Shown here: in pieces, positions 24,150 through 31,869 of the stretch
How positions within the stretch are numbered: position 1 is the first letter of the stretch
Layout of the letters: every line of letters starts with the position of its first letter
Assembly: GCF_042677205.1 (NCBI RefSeq)
Contig: NZ_JBHTIU010000100.1
Coordinates: forward strand, 1-64,000
Length of the DNA stretch: 64,000 nucleotides
Direction: 5' to 3'
From: Paenibacillus_L residui
GTDB taxonomy: Bacteria; Bacillota; Bacilli; Paenibacillales; NBRC-103111
Position numbers and translations under genes: made by a program
Notes under the pieces: model-generated
What the model was told of the DNA's origin: nothing
What the model saw: the letters and a program-made list of their open reading frames with translations, nothing else
Databases searched by the model: none

Positions 24150-25177
24150 TGCAGGGCTCCCGCGATTATCGATCGGGTTAACCGGCTATATCCTTTGGCA
24201 TCGATCAGCTTGTCCCCCAGCATCATCCGCACCAACAGCGAGCTGCCCATTCCCTTCCGTCCTTTGCCCAGGAAATCCAATATCCCCGTATGGGTGCCGA
24301 CGGCGACGATTTTGTCGGCTCCTTGTTCATAAGCAAGCAGTAAAGCAGCATCCTCACTTGTCCCCCGGCATTTCCAAACCTGGGCGGACAGTCCGTATAA
24401 TGCGGTTTTCTGCAAACCGGGGGCTCTTCCATCCGTATAAGCATGGACGACGATTTCAGCGCCACAGCAGAGGGCCCTGTCGCTCACGCTGTCCATATCC
24501 CCGATAATGATGTTTGGTGTATATCCGCAGTGGAGCAAGGCGTCGGCCCCTCCGTCCACTCCTATCAAGATCGGTCGGGAGGCGGCAATGTATGGTTCAA
24601 GCGCCTCCAAATCATCTTCGTGATGGGGACCGCGAATGACTGCAAGCACCTCTTTCCCTTGCAGGGATGTCCGCAAGCGAAGCGGCTTCCCCGGCTCAAA
24701 CAGCCATTCTTTGTCCATATCGGCAAAGATTAATGAGTTGGTAACAAATTGGTAGCAAAGGTCGGGGTAGTCGTTGAGTGAGCGTACATAAGCCTCCCTT
24801 AAGCCGTCTTCATTGAGCTTGCGGCAAGGGATCAGGAAATCGTCCGTGCGAATCATCGGTCCCGTTATACAGACCTCTTGCCCATCATTAAACCGGTCAT
24901 ACTGCTGCGGGCTGATTTCATACATTGGAATGCCTGCCTGGAGCAGTACATTCGCTCCTCCAGCGGGAAAGTCGCCGGTAATAAATTTGCCCGCATTAAT
25001 GACGGCCGACACCCCGGCCCTCGCTATAGTTTCAGCCGTCGTCACATCCAGATTGGAATGCTGCAATAAGGCAATCATTCCTTGCTTAAGGAAAGGAAGA
25101 AGAGTCTTGGTCCTTCGTCCCGCTTTTATTCTGCCTTTAATGACGATGCCTGCCGTATCCTCCGCAACTACTGCCAA
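24146..25177 (-). CDS. steA: SteA-like putative cytokinetic ring protein
   Basis: A 343-residue protein with a C-terminal thiamin-pyrophosphokinase-like region (IIIGDMDSVSD, GTSEDAALLLAYEQGAD) and an N-terminal GRIKAGRRTKTLLPFLKQGM. This combination is annotated as SteA, which in Corynebacterium works with SteB at the division septum; the role in Firmicutes is unproven. The likely start is a TTG at 25175-25177, 9 nt after GGAG; another TTG two codons earlier is too close to the site. It leads an overlapping operon with the glycosyltransferase and MraY-like genes, consistent with a cell-envelope job. Confidence 0.75.
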   Translation of the reverse strand: MAVVAEDTAGIVIKGRIKAGRRTKTLLPFLKQGMIALLQHSNLDVTTAETIARAGVSAVINAGKFITGDFPAGGANVLLQAGIPMYEISPQQYDRFNDGQEVCITGPMIRTDDFLIPCRKLNEDGLREAYVRSLNDYPDLCYQFVTNSLIFADMDKEWLFEPGKPLRLRTSLQGKEVLAVIRGPHHEDDLEALEPYIAASRPILIGVDGGADALLHCGYTPNIIIGDMDSVSDRALCCGAEIVVHAYTDGRAPGLQKTALYGLSAQVWKCRGTSEDAALLLAYEQGADKIVAVGTHTGILDFLGKGRKGMGSSLLVRMMLGDKLIDAKGYSRLTRSIIAGALQ

Positions 25178-25294
25178 TGTCAAGCACTCCGTTCCGTATT
25201 GATTTGCTTCTCTTTAGTGTTGCCTATCCGGCGCAAACCATTCTTGGTAACGAAGCCCCGATTGGAAAAACACCCGGCCGGGAGTGTAGATTTT

Positions 25295-25390
25295 AAAAAA
25301 AGCTCTTAACGGAGCCTATTCGAAGATGAATGAAAGTTGTTCCATTTTAATGCTTTAATGAACTTAAACTTTCTAATGTGGTAAAAAAAG
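25295..25390 (+). repeat. Dispersed intergenic repeat, copy B (internally deleted)
   Basis: Same ends as copy A (AAAAAAGCTCTTAACGGAGCC...; ...AAACTTTCTAATGTGGTAAA) but about 36 bp of the middle block is missing between CGAAGATGAAT and GAAAGTTGTTCC. It directly follows the spo0A terminator, and its terminal hairpin forms a second terminator on the minus strand. Confidence 0.85.
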
Positions 25391-25419
25391 CAGAGTCCGG
25401 ATTCGTACCGGCTCTGCCT
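25383..25419 (-). terminator. spo0A terminator
   Basis: Minus-strand stem GCAGAGCCGG...CCGGACTCTGC followed by seven T, about 135 nt beyond the stop codon. Confidence 0.85.
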
Positions 25420-25553
25420 TAGGTTGTATAATTTTCAAACAAAACGGGTTTATATGATTCACTGGACAACCCGATGATTCTCAGCCGTCCTTCGACTGAG
25501 CAGCATAGCTTCCGTTTAGGCAATCAGGGATTTCCGGAATCCTGCTCTTGCTT

Positions 25554-26357
25554 TCACGACACCTTATGCTCAATACGCAGCTTGTCCGCCACCATTGCGA
25601 TAAATTCGCTGTTGGTCGGCTTAGCTTTGCTGATGTTGATCGTATAACCGAACAAGTGCGAGATGGAATCGATATTGCCGCGCGTCCAGGCTACTTCAAT
25701 AGCATGGCGAATGGCTCTCTCCACCCGGCTCGGAGTCGTCTTATACCTCTCCGCAATGGCCGGGTATAATGTCTTGGTAATGGCGCCCAAAATTTCGATG
25801 TTGTTGTAGACCATCGTTATCGCTTCGCGCAAATATTGATAGCCCTTAATGTGGGCAGGTACTCCGATTTCATGGATAATGCTTGTAATATTGGCATCCA
25901 GATTGCGGCCCTTCGTCATTGGAACAACATTGCTCTTCGAAGAAGAAGCGGCAGTGGAAGTGACCGAGTTCTGGTTATTGGCGACGAGCTGCCGGATACG
26001 GCTGGTCAGCACTTCCATGTCAAACGGCTTCAAAATATAATAAGAAGCACCGAGCTGTACAGCTTTCTGCGTGATGGTCTCCTGCCCGAATGCGGTCAGC
26101 ATTATAATTTTCGGTTGAGGCGACAAATTCATCTCGCGCAGCTTCTCCAGCACGCCCAAACCGTCCAGATGCGGCATTATAATGTCCAGGATCAGAATGT
26201 CCGGAACCTTGTCCTGCTGTTCAATCAAACGAAGAACCTCATTTCCGTTATAAGCAACGCCAGTAACTTCCATATCCTCTTGGTTATCAATAAACTCCGA
26301 AAGCAAGTTTGTAAATTCCCGGTTGTCATCCGCTAACAGCACTTCGATCTTTTGCAA
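25554..26357 (-). CDS. spo0A: Sporulation master response regulator Spo0A
   Basis: Spo0A, activated by the phosphorelay, switches cells into sporulation and controls many stationary-phase genes. The 267-residue protein has the receiver domain with acidic residues Asp10/Asp11, phospho-acceptor Asp58 (LILDIIMPH), the switch Thr in MLTAFGQE and Lys in ILKPFDME, then a linker and the Spo0A-specific DNA-binding domain (SIIHEIGVPAHIKGYQYLRE, TTPSRVERAIRHAIEVAW). All key residues are present. The start codon is TTG with AAGGAGG 9 nt ahead. It follows spoIVB but has its own upstream region, partly lost in an N gap. Confidence 0.98.
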   Translation of the reverse strand: MQKIEVLLADDNREFTNLLSEFIDNQEDMEVTGVAYNGNEVLRLIEQQDKVPDILILDIIMPHLDGLGVLEKLREMNLSPQPKIIMLTAFGQETITQKAVQLGASYYILKPFDMEVLTSRIRQLVANNQNSVTSTAASSSKSNVVPMTKGRNLDANITSIIHEIGVPAHIKGYQYLREAITMVYNNIEILGAITKTLYPAIAERYKTTPSRVERAIRHAIEVAWTRGNIDSISHLFGYTINISKAKPTNSEFIAMVADKLRIEHKVS

Positions 26358-26422
26358 GCTATTATCCTCCTTATGAACTGGAATGAGAGCTTCTTACCTT
26401 AAACCATTTCGACATCTGAATT

Positions 26423-26502
26423 NNNNNNNNNNNNNNNNNNNNNNNNNNNNNNNNNNNNNNNNNNNNNNNNNNNNNNNNNNNNNNNNNNNNNNNNNNNNNN
26501 NN
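26423..26502. other. Assembly gap (80 N) in the spo0A upstream region
   Basis: Eighty undetermined bases lie 66-145 nt upstream of the spo0A start, where the vegetative and sigma-H promoters would be expected. The true length of missing sequence is unknown. Confidence 1.
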
Positions 26503-26514
26503 ATTTCTTTCTTT

Positions 26515-26523
26515 TTCTACAAA
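26515..26523 (-). promoter_or_regulatory. Candidate 0A box upstream of spo0A
   Basis: TTTGTAGAA on the minus strand matches the Spo0A-binding consensus TTTGTCRAA at 8 of 9 bases. A single such match can occur by chance. Confidence 0.3.
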
Positions 26524-26578
26524 ATCCCACAAAACCGGCGTTTTCTTCAGACAAATTCCGCATATTTCTCCGCAAAAT

Positions 26579-26601
26579 AAAAAAGCCCCTATTCTGGGGC
26601 T
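26579..26601 (-). terminator. spoIVB terminator
   Basis: AGCCCC-AGAAT-GGGGCT followed by six T. The spoIVB stop codon TAG lies at the start of the stem. Confidence 0.85.
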
Positions 26602-27931
26602 ACGCAGCATTTTCTTTATTGGCATTCGGATTTCTCAGTAAAATTCCCGCATCCTGCAGCATCCATTCAATATAACAGCCATAGCCTGAGCTCGGGTCAT
26701 TAACAAATACGTGAGTCACCGCTCCAATCAGCTTGCCGTTCTGAATAATCGGGCTTCCGCTCATGCCCTGCACGATTCCTCCGGTCTTATCCAACAGTCT
26801 CTGATCGGTTATTTTAATTACGAGTCCTTTGGTTGCCGGAAACTCCTGCTTTGCTGCATGCATAATTTCAATATCGAATTTCTCGACCTTCTGGCCGTTC
26901 ACTACAGTGTAAATATGTGCAGGTCCTTCCTTTACTTCCTCGGCAAAAGCTACCGGGATCGGTTTGTGCTCCAGTCCATGGTCAGGCTGCTGGAACATCC
27001 GGCCGAAAATACCGAAAGGCGTATTTTTCTCAATGTTTCCAATCACTTTGCTCTCCTTGAAGAAATGAGCTCTCTTCTCCCCCGGTTCTCCGCTTTGGCT
27101 TTTGGAAATGGAGGTAACGTTGGAATGAACAATCTCGCCGCCCCCCACTTCAATAGGCGTTTGGGCATCCATGTCGGTAATGACATGTCCTAGAGCACCA
27201 TACACCCCCTGATCCTGAGCATAGAAGGTTAATGTTCCGACACCTGCAGCAGAATCACGAATATAAAGTCCGAGACGGTAAGCCTTATCGATGAAATCAT
27301 AAGCGGGCTGCAAGGAAACATCGAATTGTTCTTTGTTCCGTTTCACGGTCAGCTTCAATGGCTGATTGGATTCGCCGGCTTTCTTGACCAGCTCCCCTAC
27401 TTTGGTGACATCGTTAATGGCCACCCCGTTAATGCCTGTAATCAGATCTCCCACCTGAATCTTCGCTTCCTCCCCCGGGGATACCTTCTTATCCTCGGAT
27501 ACCGGCACCAGATGATGCCCGACGACAAGAATTCCGGACGATTTTAATTTAACGCCAATCGTCTGTCCGCCCGGGATGACCTTCAGATCGGGAACGACAT
27601 TCACTTTGACTGTCTTTAGCGGAATTTTGCCAAACAGCTTGACTTTCATTTCCGTCTGTCCCACTTTTTCCGACTGAAGGGTGAATGGTTCCTTCAAATT
27701 CAATTCGAACGAAGGCTGGGAGGAGCCGTTCACTTTGATGATTCCCGGGTCTTTGACACTCACTTGCGCCTGAACAGGCATAGACAATGCCAACTGCTTG
27801 CCTTGTCCCGAAAAGATGTGCAGCTCCTCGGGGAATGCCGCAAAACTTTGGAAAGGTGCGGAGACGCTGATTAAACCTACGAAGAAGACGAGGAGTAATC
27901 CAATCCATCTTGTTCTGTTGCTGGGGTTCAA
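26600..27931 (-). CDS. spoIVB: SpoIVB serine peptidase
   Basis: SpoIVB is secreted by the forespore and cleaves SpoIVFA, triggering pro-sigma-K processing in the mother cell. The 443-residue protein has an N-terminal membrane/signal segment, a PDZ domain (about 115-200), then the S55 peptidase domain with the catalytic His in YGALGHVITDMD and Ser in VQGMSGSPIIQNG, near-identical to B. subtilis. The start is uncertain: a TTG at 27929-27931 lies 10 nt after GGGAG, while a GTG three codons upstream (27940) is only 1 nt from it. It sits between recN and spo0A as in B. subtilis. No clear sigma-F/G promoter was found. Confidence 0.95.
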   Translation of the reverse strand: MNPSNRTRWIGLLLVFFVGLISVSAPFQSFAAFPEELHIFSGQGKQLALSMPVQAQVSVKDPGIIKVNGSSQPSFELNLKEPFTLQSEKVGQTEMKVKLFGKIPLKTVKVNVVPDLKVIPGGQTIGVKLKSSGILVVGHHLVPVSEDKKVSPGEEAKIQVGDLITGINGVAINDVTKVGELVKKAGESNQPLKLTVKRNKEQFDVSLQPAYDFIDKAYRLGLYIRDSAAGVGTLTFYAQDQGVYGALGHVITDMDAQTPIEVGGGEIVHSNVTSISKSQSGEPGEKRAHFFKESKVIGNIEKNTPFGIFGRMFQQPDHGLEHKPIPVAFAEEVKEGPAHIYTVVNGQKVEKFDIEIMHAAKQEFPATKGLVIKITDQRLLDKTGGIVQGMSGSPIIQNGKLIGAVTHVFVNDPSSGYGCYIEWMLQDAGILLRNPNANKENAA

Positions 27932-28050
27932 ACATACCACGCTCCCTTACTTCTGCTGCCTGACGAGGCTTGTCGTCAAAAGCGTACCTATAAGTTAACC
28001 CCAGCCAAATCGTTTTATTACTGTAAATGATGCCACGAAAGACAAGGAAA

Positions 28051-29799
28051 TTAACGGCTTGGCGCTTCTTCGGAAGCCTTTCTGTCCATAGCCAAACGGA
28101 TCATTTCCTGGGCATGATGAAGGGTGGTTTCGGTCACCTCGACTCCGCCGAGCATTCTGGCCAGCTCGACTATACGGCCTTGCTCGTCCAAAGCGGTCAC
28201 AAGGGTGAACGTTCGCTCCCCTTCCACCTCTTTGCGTATAAGGTAATGTCCGTCCGCCATGCAGGCTACTTGGGGCAAATGAGTAATGGAGAAAACCTGG
28301 CATTCCCTGGAAAGCCGGGACAATTTCTCCGCTATGGCCTGGGCGGCCCTGCCGCTTACTCCTGTATCCACTTCGTCAAATACCAATACAGGAATTTGAT
28401 CGACTTTGGCGAAGATCGTCTTCATCGCGAGCATGACGCGCGACAATTCTCCTCCCGAAGCAATTTTGCTAAGCGGCCGCAGAGGCTCGCCGGGATTGGC
28501 GGATAGGACGAACTCCACCTGATCAATTCCATTAGAGCCGATCCGGACGTTCTGACCATCTACGGAAGGACCGTTAGGGTCTTCCATTCTATCTACCCGA
28601 ACCGCTATCCGGGTGCGTTCCATATGTAAATCTTGCAGCTCACGCTCTATGCTTGAGGCCAGCTTGACCGCCGCCTCCTTGCGCAGAGAGGAAAGACGCT
28701 CGGCCTTGGCCATCACTTCTGCCCTTAATTCCGTCCATTCCTTCTGAAGCTTGAGCATCGTCTCATCCTTATTTTCCAGAAGCTCCAGTTCCTTCTGAAT
28801 TTGCTCCAAATAAGCCAGGATTTCCTCCGTGCTTTGGCCGTATTTTCGTTTAAAGGAAGAGATCAAATCCAGTCTCTGTTCGATTTCCTCCAGCCTTATT
28901 GGATTGAATTCAATTTGCTCCCGGTAATCGCGAAGCTGGTAAGCGGCATCCTCAAGCTGATAAAATGCCGATTGAATCTGCTCAACCAACGGCTGAAGGA
29001 CCTTGGAATCCACTCTGGCTATATCCTGCAGCTTCTGAATGCATTTGCCCACCGCGTCCAATGCACTTCGTCCGCCACCGCCATAAATGGTATCATAAGC
29101 CTCCGTCACACTCTGGAACAATTTTTCCGCATTTCCTAGCTTGTGCTTTTCTTCCGATAACCATTCATCCTCTCCGGCTTTTAATTCGGCTGCGGAAATC
29201 TCCTCTACCTGAAACCGGTACAAATCCTGAAGATGAAGCGCTTCCCTGGCGGATTCCTGCAATTCCTTCAACTGCTTCTGCAAACTCTTGTATTTTGTAT
29301 ACGCGGCCTGATATTCCTCTTTGGCGGCTTGGAGTGTCTTACCGCCATAAAGATCCAGCCAATGAATATGCTGCTCCGGCTTCATCAGAGATTGATGCTC
29401 ATGCTGTCCGTGTATGTTGACCAGCCATTCCCCGGCTTCGCGCAGCATGGACAGATTGGCCAATTGCCCGTTAATACGGCTGACACTCTTGCCTTGGGCC
29501 GATACCTCTCTGCGTATGACCAGATGCTCTTCCCGCGAAGCCTCAATCCCCAGCTGCGCCAGCACATCCCAAACGGGATGATCCGGTTCCAGATCGAATA
29601 AGGCTTCGATCTCCGCCTTATCGCATCCATAGCGGACAAGCTCCGAGGAACTGCGGCCTCCGGCGATCAGTCCAAGAGCGTCAATAATAATGGATTTACC
29701 GGCTCCCGTCTCCCCCGTCAGCACTTGAAAGCCTTCCCGGAAAGAAAGCTGGACGGATTCGATAACAGCCAAATTACGGATGGACAGTTCTGCTAACAT
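28051..29799 (-). CDS. recN: DNA repair protein RecN
   Basis: RecN is an SMC-like ATPase that gathers DNA at double-strand breaks for recombination. The 582-residue protein has the Walker A GETGAGKS (29-36), a central coiled coil (about 150-370), the ABC signature in KIASGGELSRVMLA and Walker B PVLVFDEVDTGVSG. Length is normal. Start ATG behind GGGAGG. It follows ahrC, as in many Bacilli, probably in one transcript with the preceding unnamed gene. Confidence 0.97.
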   Translation of the reverse strand: MLAELSIRNLAVIESVQLSFREGFQVLTGETGAGKSIIIDALGLIAGGRSSSELVRYGCDKAEIEALFDLEPDHPVWDVLAQLGIEASREEHLVIRREVSAQGKSVSRINGQLANLSMLREAGEWLVNIHGQHEHQSLMKPEQHIHWLDLYGGKTLQAAKEEYQAAYTKYKSLQKQLKELQESAREALHLQDLYRFQVEEISAAELKAGEDEWLSEEKHKLGNAEKLFQSVTEAYDTIYGGGGRSALDAVGKCIQKLQDIARVDSKVLQPLVEQIQSAFYQLEDAAYQLRDYREQIEFNPIRLEEIEQRLDLISSFKRKYGQSTEEILAYLEQIQKELELLENKDETMLKLQKEWTELRAEVMAKAERLSSLRKEAAVKLASSIERELQDLHMERTRIAVRVDRMEDPNGPSVDGQNVRIGSNGIDQVEFVLSANPGEPLRPLSKIASGGELSRVMLAMKTIFAKVDQIPVLVFDEVDTGVSGRAAQAIAEKLSRLSRECQVFSITHLPQVACMADGHYLIRKEVEGERTFTLVTALDEQGRIVELARMLGGVEVTETTLHHAQEMIRLAMDRKASEEAPSR

Positions 29800-29908
29800 A
29801 TATAGCCTCCCATGCAGCTCAGTAATTTAAACTAACGGCTCTAGTTAATTGACCTAATGCTTCTGCCTAGTAGCCCTTTAATCAAATTTCAATATTTCGC
29901 CAAGCCCC

Positions 29909-30358
29909 TTAAGAAATCATGCTGTGGATGCGGTCCACCACCTGTTTGCTCTGTTCCTTGCTCCGGCATATAATGAGGATTGTATCGTCGCCGCAAATCG
30001 TGCCCATGACCTCCTCCCATTCCAAGTTATCCATCAAGGCACCGATCGCATTGGCCGTTCCCGGCATACATTTCATAACGACTAGATTGTCCGTGAAATC
30101 AATTCCTACATAATGATCGGTCAGAGACCTCTTCAAACGATAGGACGGGTTAAAATGCTTGTCCTGAGGAAGAGAATACTTATACCGGCCGTCATTCAAA
30201 GGAGTCTTCACCAATTGGAGCTCCTTAATATCCCTCGAAACGGTCGCCTGCGTAACCTGAAAGCCCGCCTGCCGCAAAGCATCTACCAATTCATCCTGCG
30301 TCTCGATTTCCTGGCTGGCTAAAATTTCCCGTATCTTAATATGTCTTTGTCCTTTCAC
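29909..30358 (-). CDS. ahrC: Arginine repressor ArgR/AhrC
   Basis: A hexameric arginine-responsive regulator repressing arginine biosynthesis and activating catabolism. The 149-residue protein has the winged-helix N-terminus (KIREILASQEIETQDELVDA, TQATVSRDIKELQLVK) and the C-terminal oligomerisation/arginine-binding part (GTANAIGALMD, GTICGDDTILIICR). The start codon is GTG, directly after the TAA of the preceding gene, with AAAGGTGAT 7 nt ahead, so the two are translationally linked. RecN follows. Confidence 0.95.
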   Translation of the reverse strand: MKGQRHIKIREILASQEIETQDELVDALRQAGFQVTQATVSRDIKELQLVKTPLNDGRYKYSLPQDKHFNPSYRLKRSLTDHYVGIDFTDNLVVMKCMPGTANAIGALMDNLEWEEVMGTICGDDTILIICRSKEQSKQVVDRIHSMIS

Positions 30359-30826
30359 TTAATCATCACCTTTATCTCCATCGATTTCAAATCGAATATT
30401 ATGAATTGTGCGAAGCTTCGGATCGACATAGAGAACTCCTTCGGCTTCCTTGAATATTAAAGCATAAGGCATCAGCCGATCTCTCATCCCGCTCCCCGTC
30501 ATATCCAACGGCATGCGATCCTTGGCCAGCTTGACGACATACAGTCCGTCATCCTTGCGGGCGAAATGATCGACGAAAAGCCGGCTTTGGTATTCCTGTT
30601 CATCATTAACCATAATATGAATATTTACTCTGCGCTTCAAGGTCATCACTTCATAGCCCGACTCTTCCAGCAGCGCTACAGCGTCCGTTACCGGAATTTC
30701 CTCATCGACTTCAATTTCCCATTCGCTCTCCGGAGGCTTGCTCCACCAGCGGCGGAGCCGCGACCATCCCCAAACGATAAGAAGAACCAAAATGAGAAGA
30801 AGGATGTACCGATCGATATTTTGCAT
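30359..30826 (-). CDS. Unnamed single-pass membrane protein upstream of ahrC
   Basis: I do not recognise this 155-residue protein. It has one N-terminal membrane helix (about 7-22, ILLLILVLLIVWGW), a basic WSRLRRWW stretch and a soluble domain with alternating hydrophobic strands (DAVALLEESGYEVMTLKRRV, GLYVVKLAKD), probably outside or membrane-peripheral. Start: ATG 30824-30826 behind GAGGTGAT; another at 30844 is weaker. It abuts ahrC with no gap, so it is expressed with ahrC and recN. A long inverted repeat lies upstream (30952-30997). Confidence 0.72.
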   Translation of the reverse strand: MQNIDRYILLLILVLLIVWGWSRLRRWWSKPPESEWEIEVDEEIPVTDAVALLEESGYEVMTLKRRVNIHIMVNDEQEYQSRLFVDHFARKDDGLYVVKLAKDRMPLDMTGSGMRDRLMPYALIFKEAEGVLYVDPKLRTIHNIRFEIDGDKGDD

Positions 30827-30951
30827 CCCATCACCTCGGTACAATTATTCTCTTTCGAGATCCGAAATTCCTTTAACAAGCCGTCAAATTTTCTGTTCCA
30901 TGCAAGGATAAACGGCTATCGCCGTCCTTTGGACAGGCGCGTTTGCCGATG

Positions 30952-30997
30952 AAATATAAGAATAAGTATAAGGTGAAACTTATACTTTCTTATATTT
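30952..30997. repeat. Long inverted repeat upstream of the ahrC operon
   Basis: Arms AAATATAAGAA-TA-AGTATAAG and their complement, interrupted by a 2-nt bulge, with the hexanucleotide GTGAAA between them. The inner AAGTATAAG/CTTATACTT arms are perfect. It lies between the tlyA terminator and the next gene. It is AT-rich without a T-run directly after it, so operator or promoter structure is as likely as a terminator. Confidence 0.6.
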
Positions 30998-31001
30998 AAA
31001 C

Positions 31002-31027
31002 AAAAAAACCCATCATTCCGATGGGTT
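31002..31027 (-). terminator. tlyA (dxs operon) terminator
   Basis: ACCCATC-GGAAT-GATGGGT followed by seven T on the minus strand. The tlyA stop codon lies in the hairpin. It ends the xseA-ispA-dxs-tlyA direction of transcription. Confidence 0.85.
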
Positions 31028-31849
31028 CCCCACTAATGTACTAGCCGCCTCACTAACGACTTCACTGATCAATCCGTTCATTCCATCCGGCATCTCCCCT
31101 GTAGTGTCAGCCAGCTTCCAATAAGCCAAAAACTCGATGTTTCCTTCCCCTCCGGTTATCGGTGAGAAGGTCAGCCCCTGAAGCGCGAATCCTAATTCTG
31201 ATGCATAATCGAGAATATCGGCCAGAACCTCCCGATGAACGTCCTGGCTGCGGACGACCCCCGATGGGCCGACCTGGCCTCTGTCCGCTTCAAATTGCGG
31301 CTTGATCAGCGCAACGGTTTCCGAACCCGCTCCCAGTATAGCCTTAAGAGGAGGCAGGATGAGCTTGAGCGAAATAAACGAAACGTCAATCGATGCGAAT
31401 TCCGGCTTCGGGCCTTGCAGCGCATCCGGCTCCAAATAACGGAAGTTCGTCCGCTCCATAACACACACCCGCTTATCGCTGCGAATGGCCCAATCGAGCT
31501 GATTATAACCGACATCAACGGCATAGACATAGGAAGCGCCGTGCCGGAGGGCACAGTCGGTAAAGCCGCCGGTAGAGGCTCCTATATCCAGCATCACCTT
31601 CTCCCGAAGATCGATCCCGAAGGTCCGGAGAGCTTTCTCCAGCTTAAGCCCTCCACGGCTTACATAGGGATGCGAGGCGCCTTTGACCCGCAGCGCGGAA
31701 GAACGGGGAACCTTGGTCCCCGCTTTCTCCACACGTTCCTCACCGACGAAGACTATTCCGGCCATGATGGCTGCTTTAGCTTTCTCCTGGCTGTCATAAT
31801 AGCCTCGCTCCACTAACAGCAAATCAATTCTTTCTTTATCCGAAGGCAT
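31013..31849 (-). CDS. tlyA: TlyA-family rRNA 2'-O-methyltransferase (YqxC)
   Basis: TlyA proteins methylate ribose of 16S/23S rRNA cytidines in some bacteria; the family was first described as haemolysins. The 278-residue protein has an S4 RNA-binding domain (about 5-65, RIDLLLVERGYYDSQEKAKA) and a Rossmann methyltransferase domain with the SAM motif LDIGASTGGFTDC and the GPKPEFASIDVSFISLK segment. Start ATG. It directly follows dxs, the conserved order. Substrate base in this organism is not known. Confidence 0.92.
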   Translation of the reverse strand: MPSDKERIDLLLVERGYYDSQEKAKAAIMAGIVFVGEERVEKAGTKVPRSSALRVKGASHPYVSRGGLKLEKALRTFGIDLREKVMLDIGASTGGFTDCALRHGASYVYAVDVGYNQLDWAIRSDKRVCVMERTNFRYLEPDALQGPKPEFASIDVSFISLKLILPPLKAILGAGSETVALIKPQFEADRGQVGPSGVVRSQDVHREVLADILDYASELGFALQGLTFSPITGGEGNIEFLAYWKLADTTGEMPDGMNGLISEVVSEAASTLVGNPSE

Positions 31850-31869
31850 TCCTTTACCTATTCTCCGTT

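Larger units (their letters stand above)
25178..25553. other. spo0A-steA intergenic region
   Basis: 376 bp holding, from the right, the steA leader, repeat copy B (25295-25390), the spo0A terminator (25383-25419) and about 130 bp after it in which I see nothing. No promoter for steA was resolved. Confidence 0.5.
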
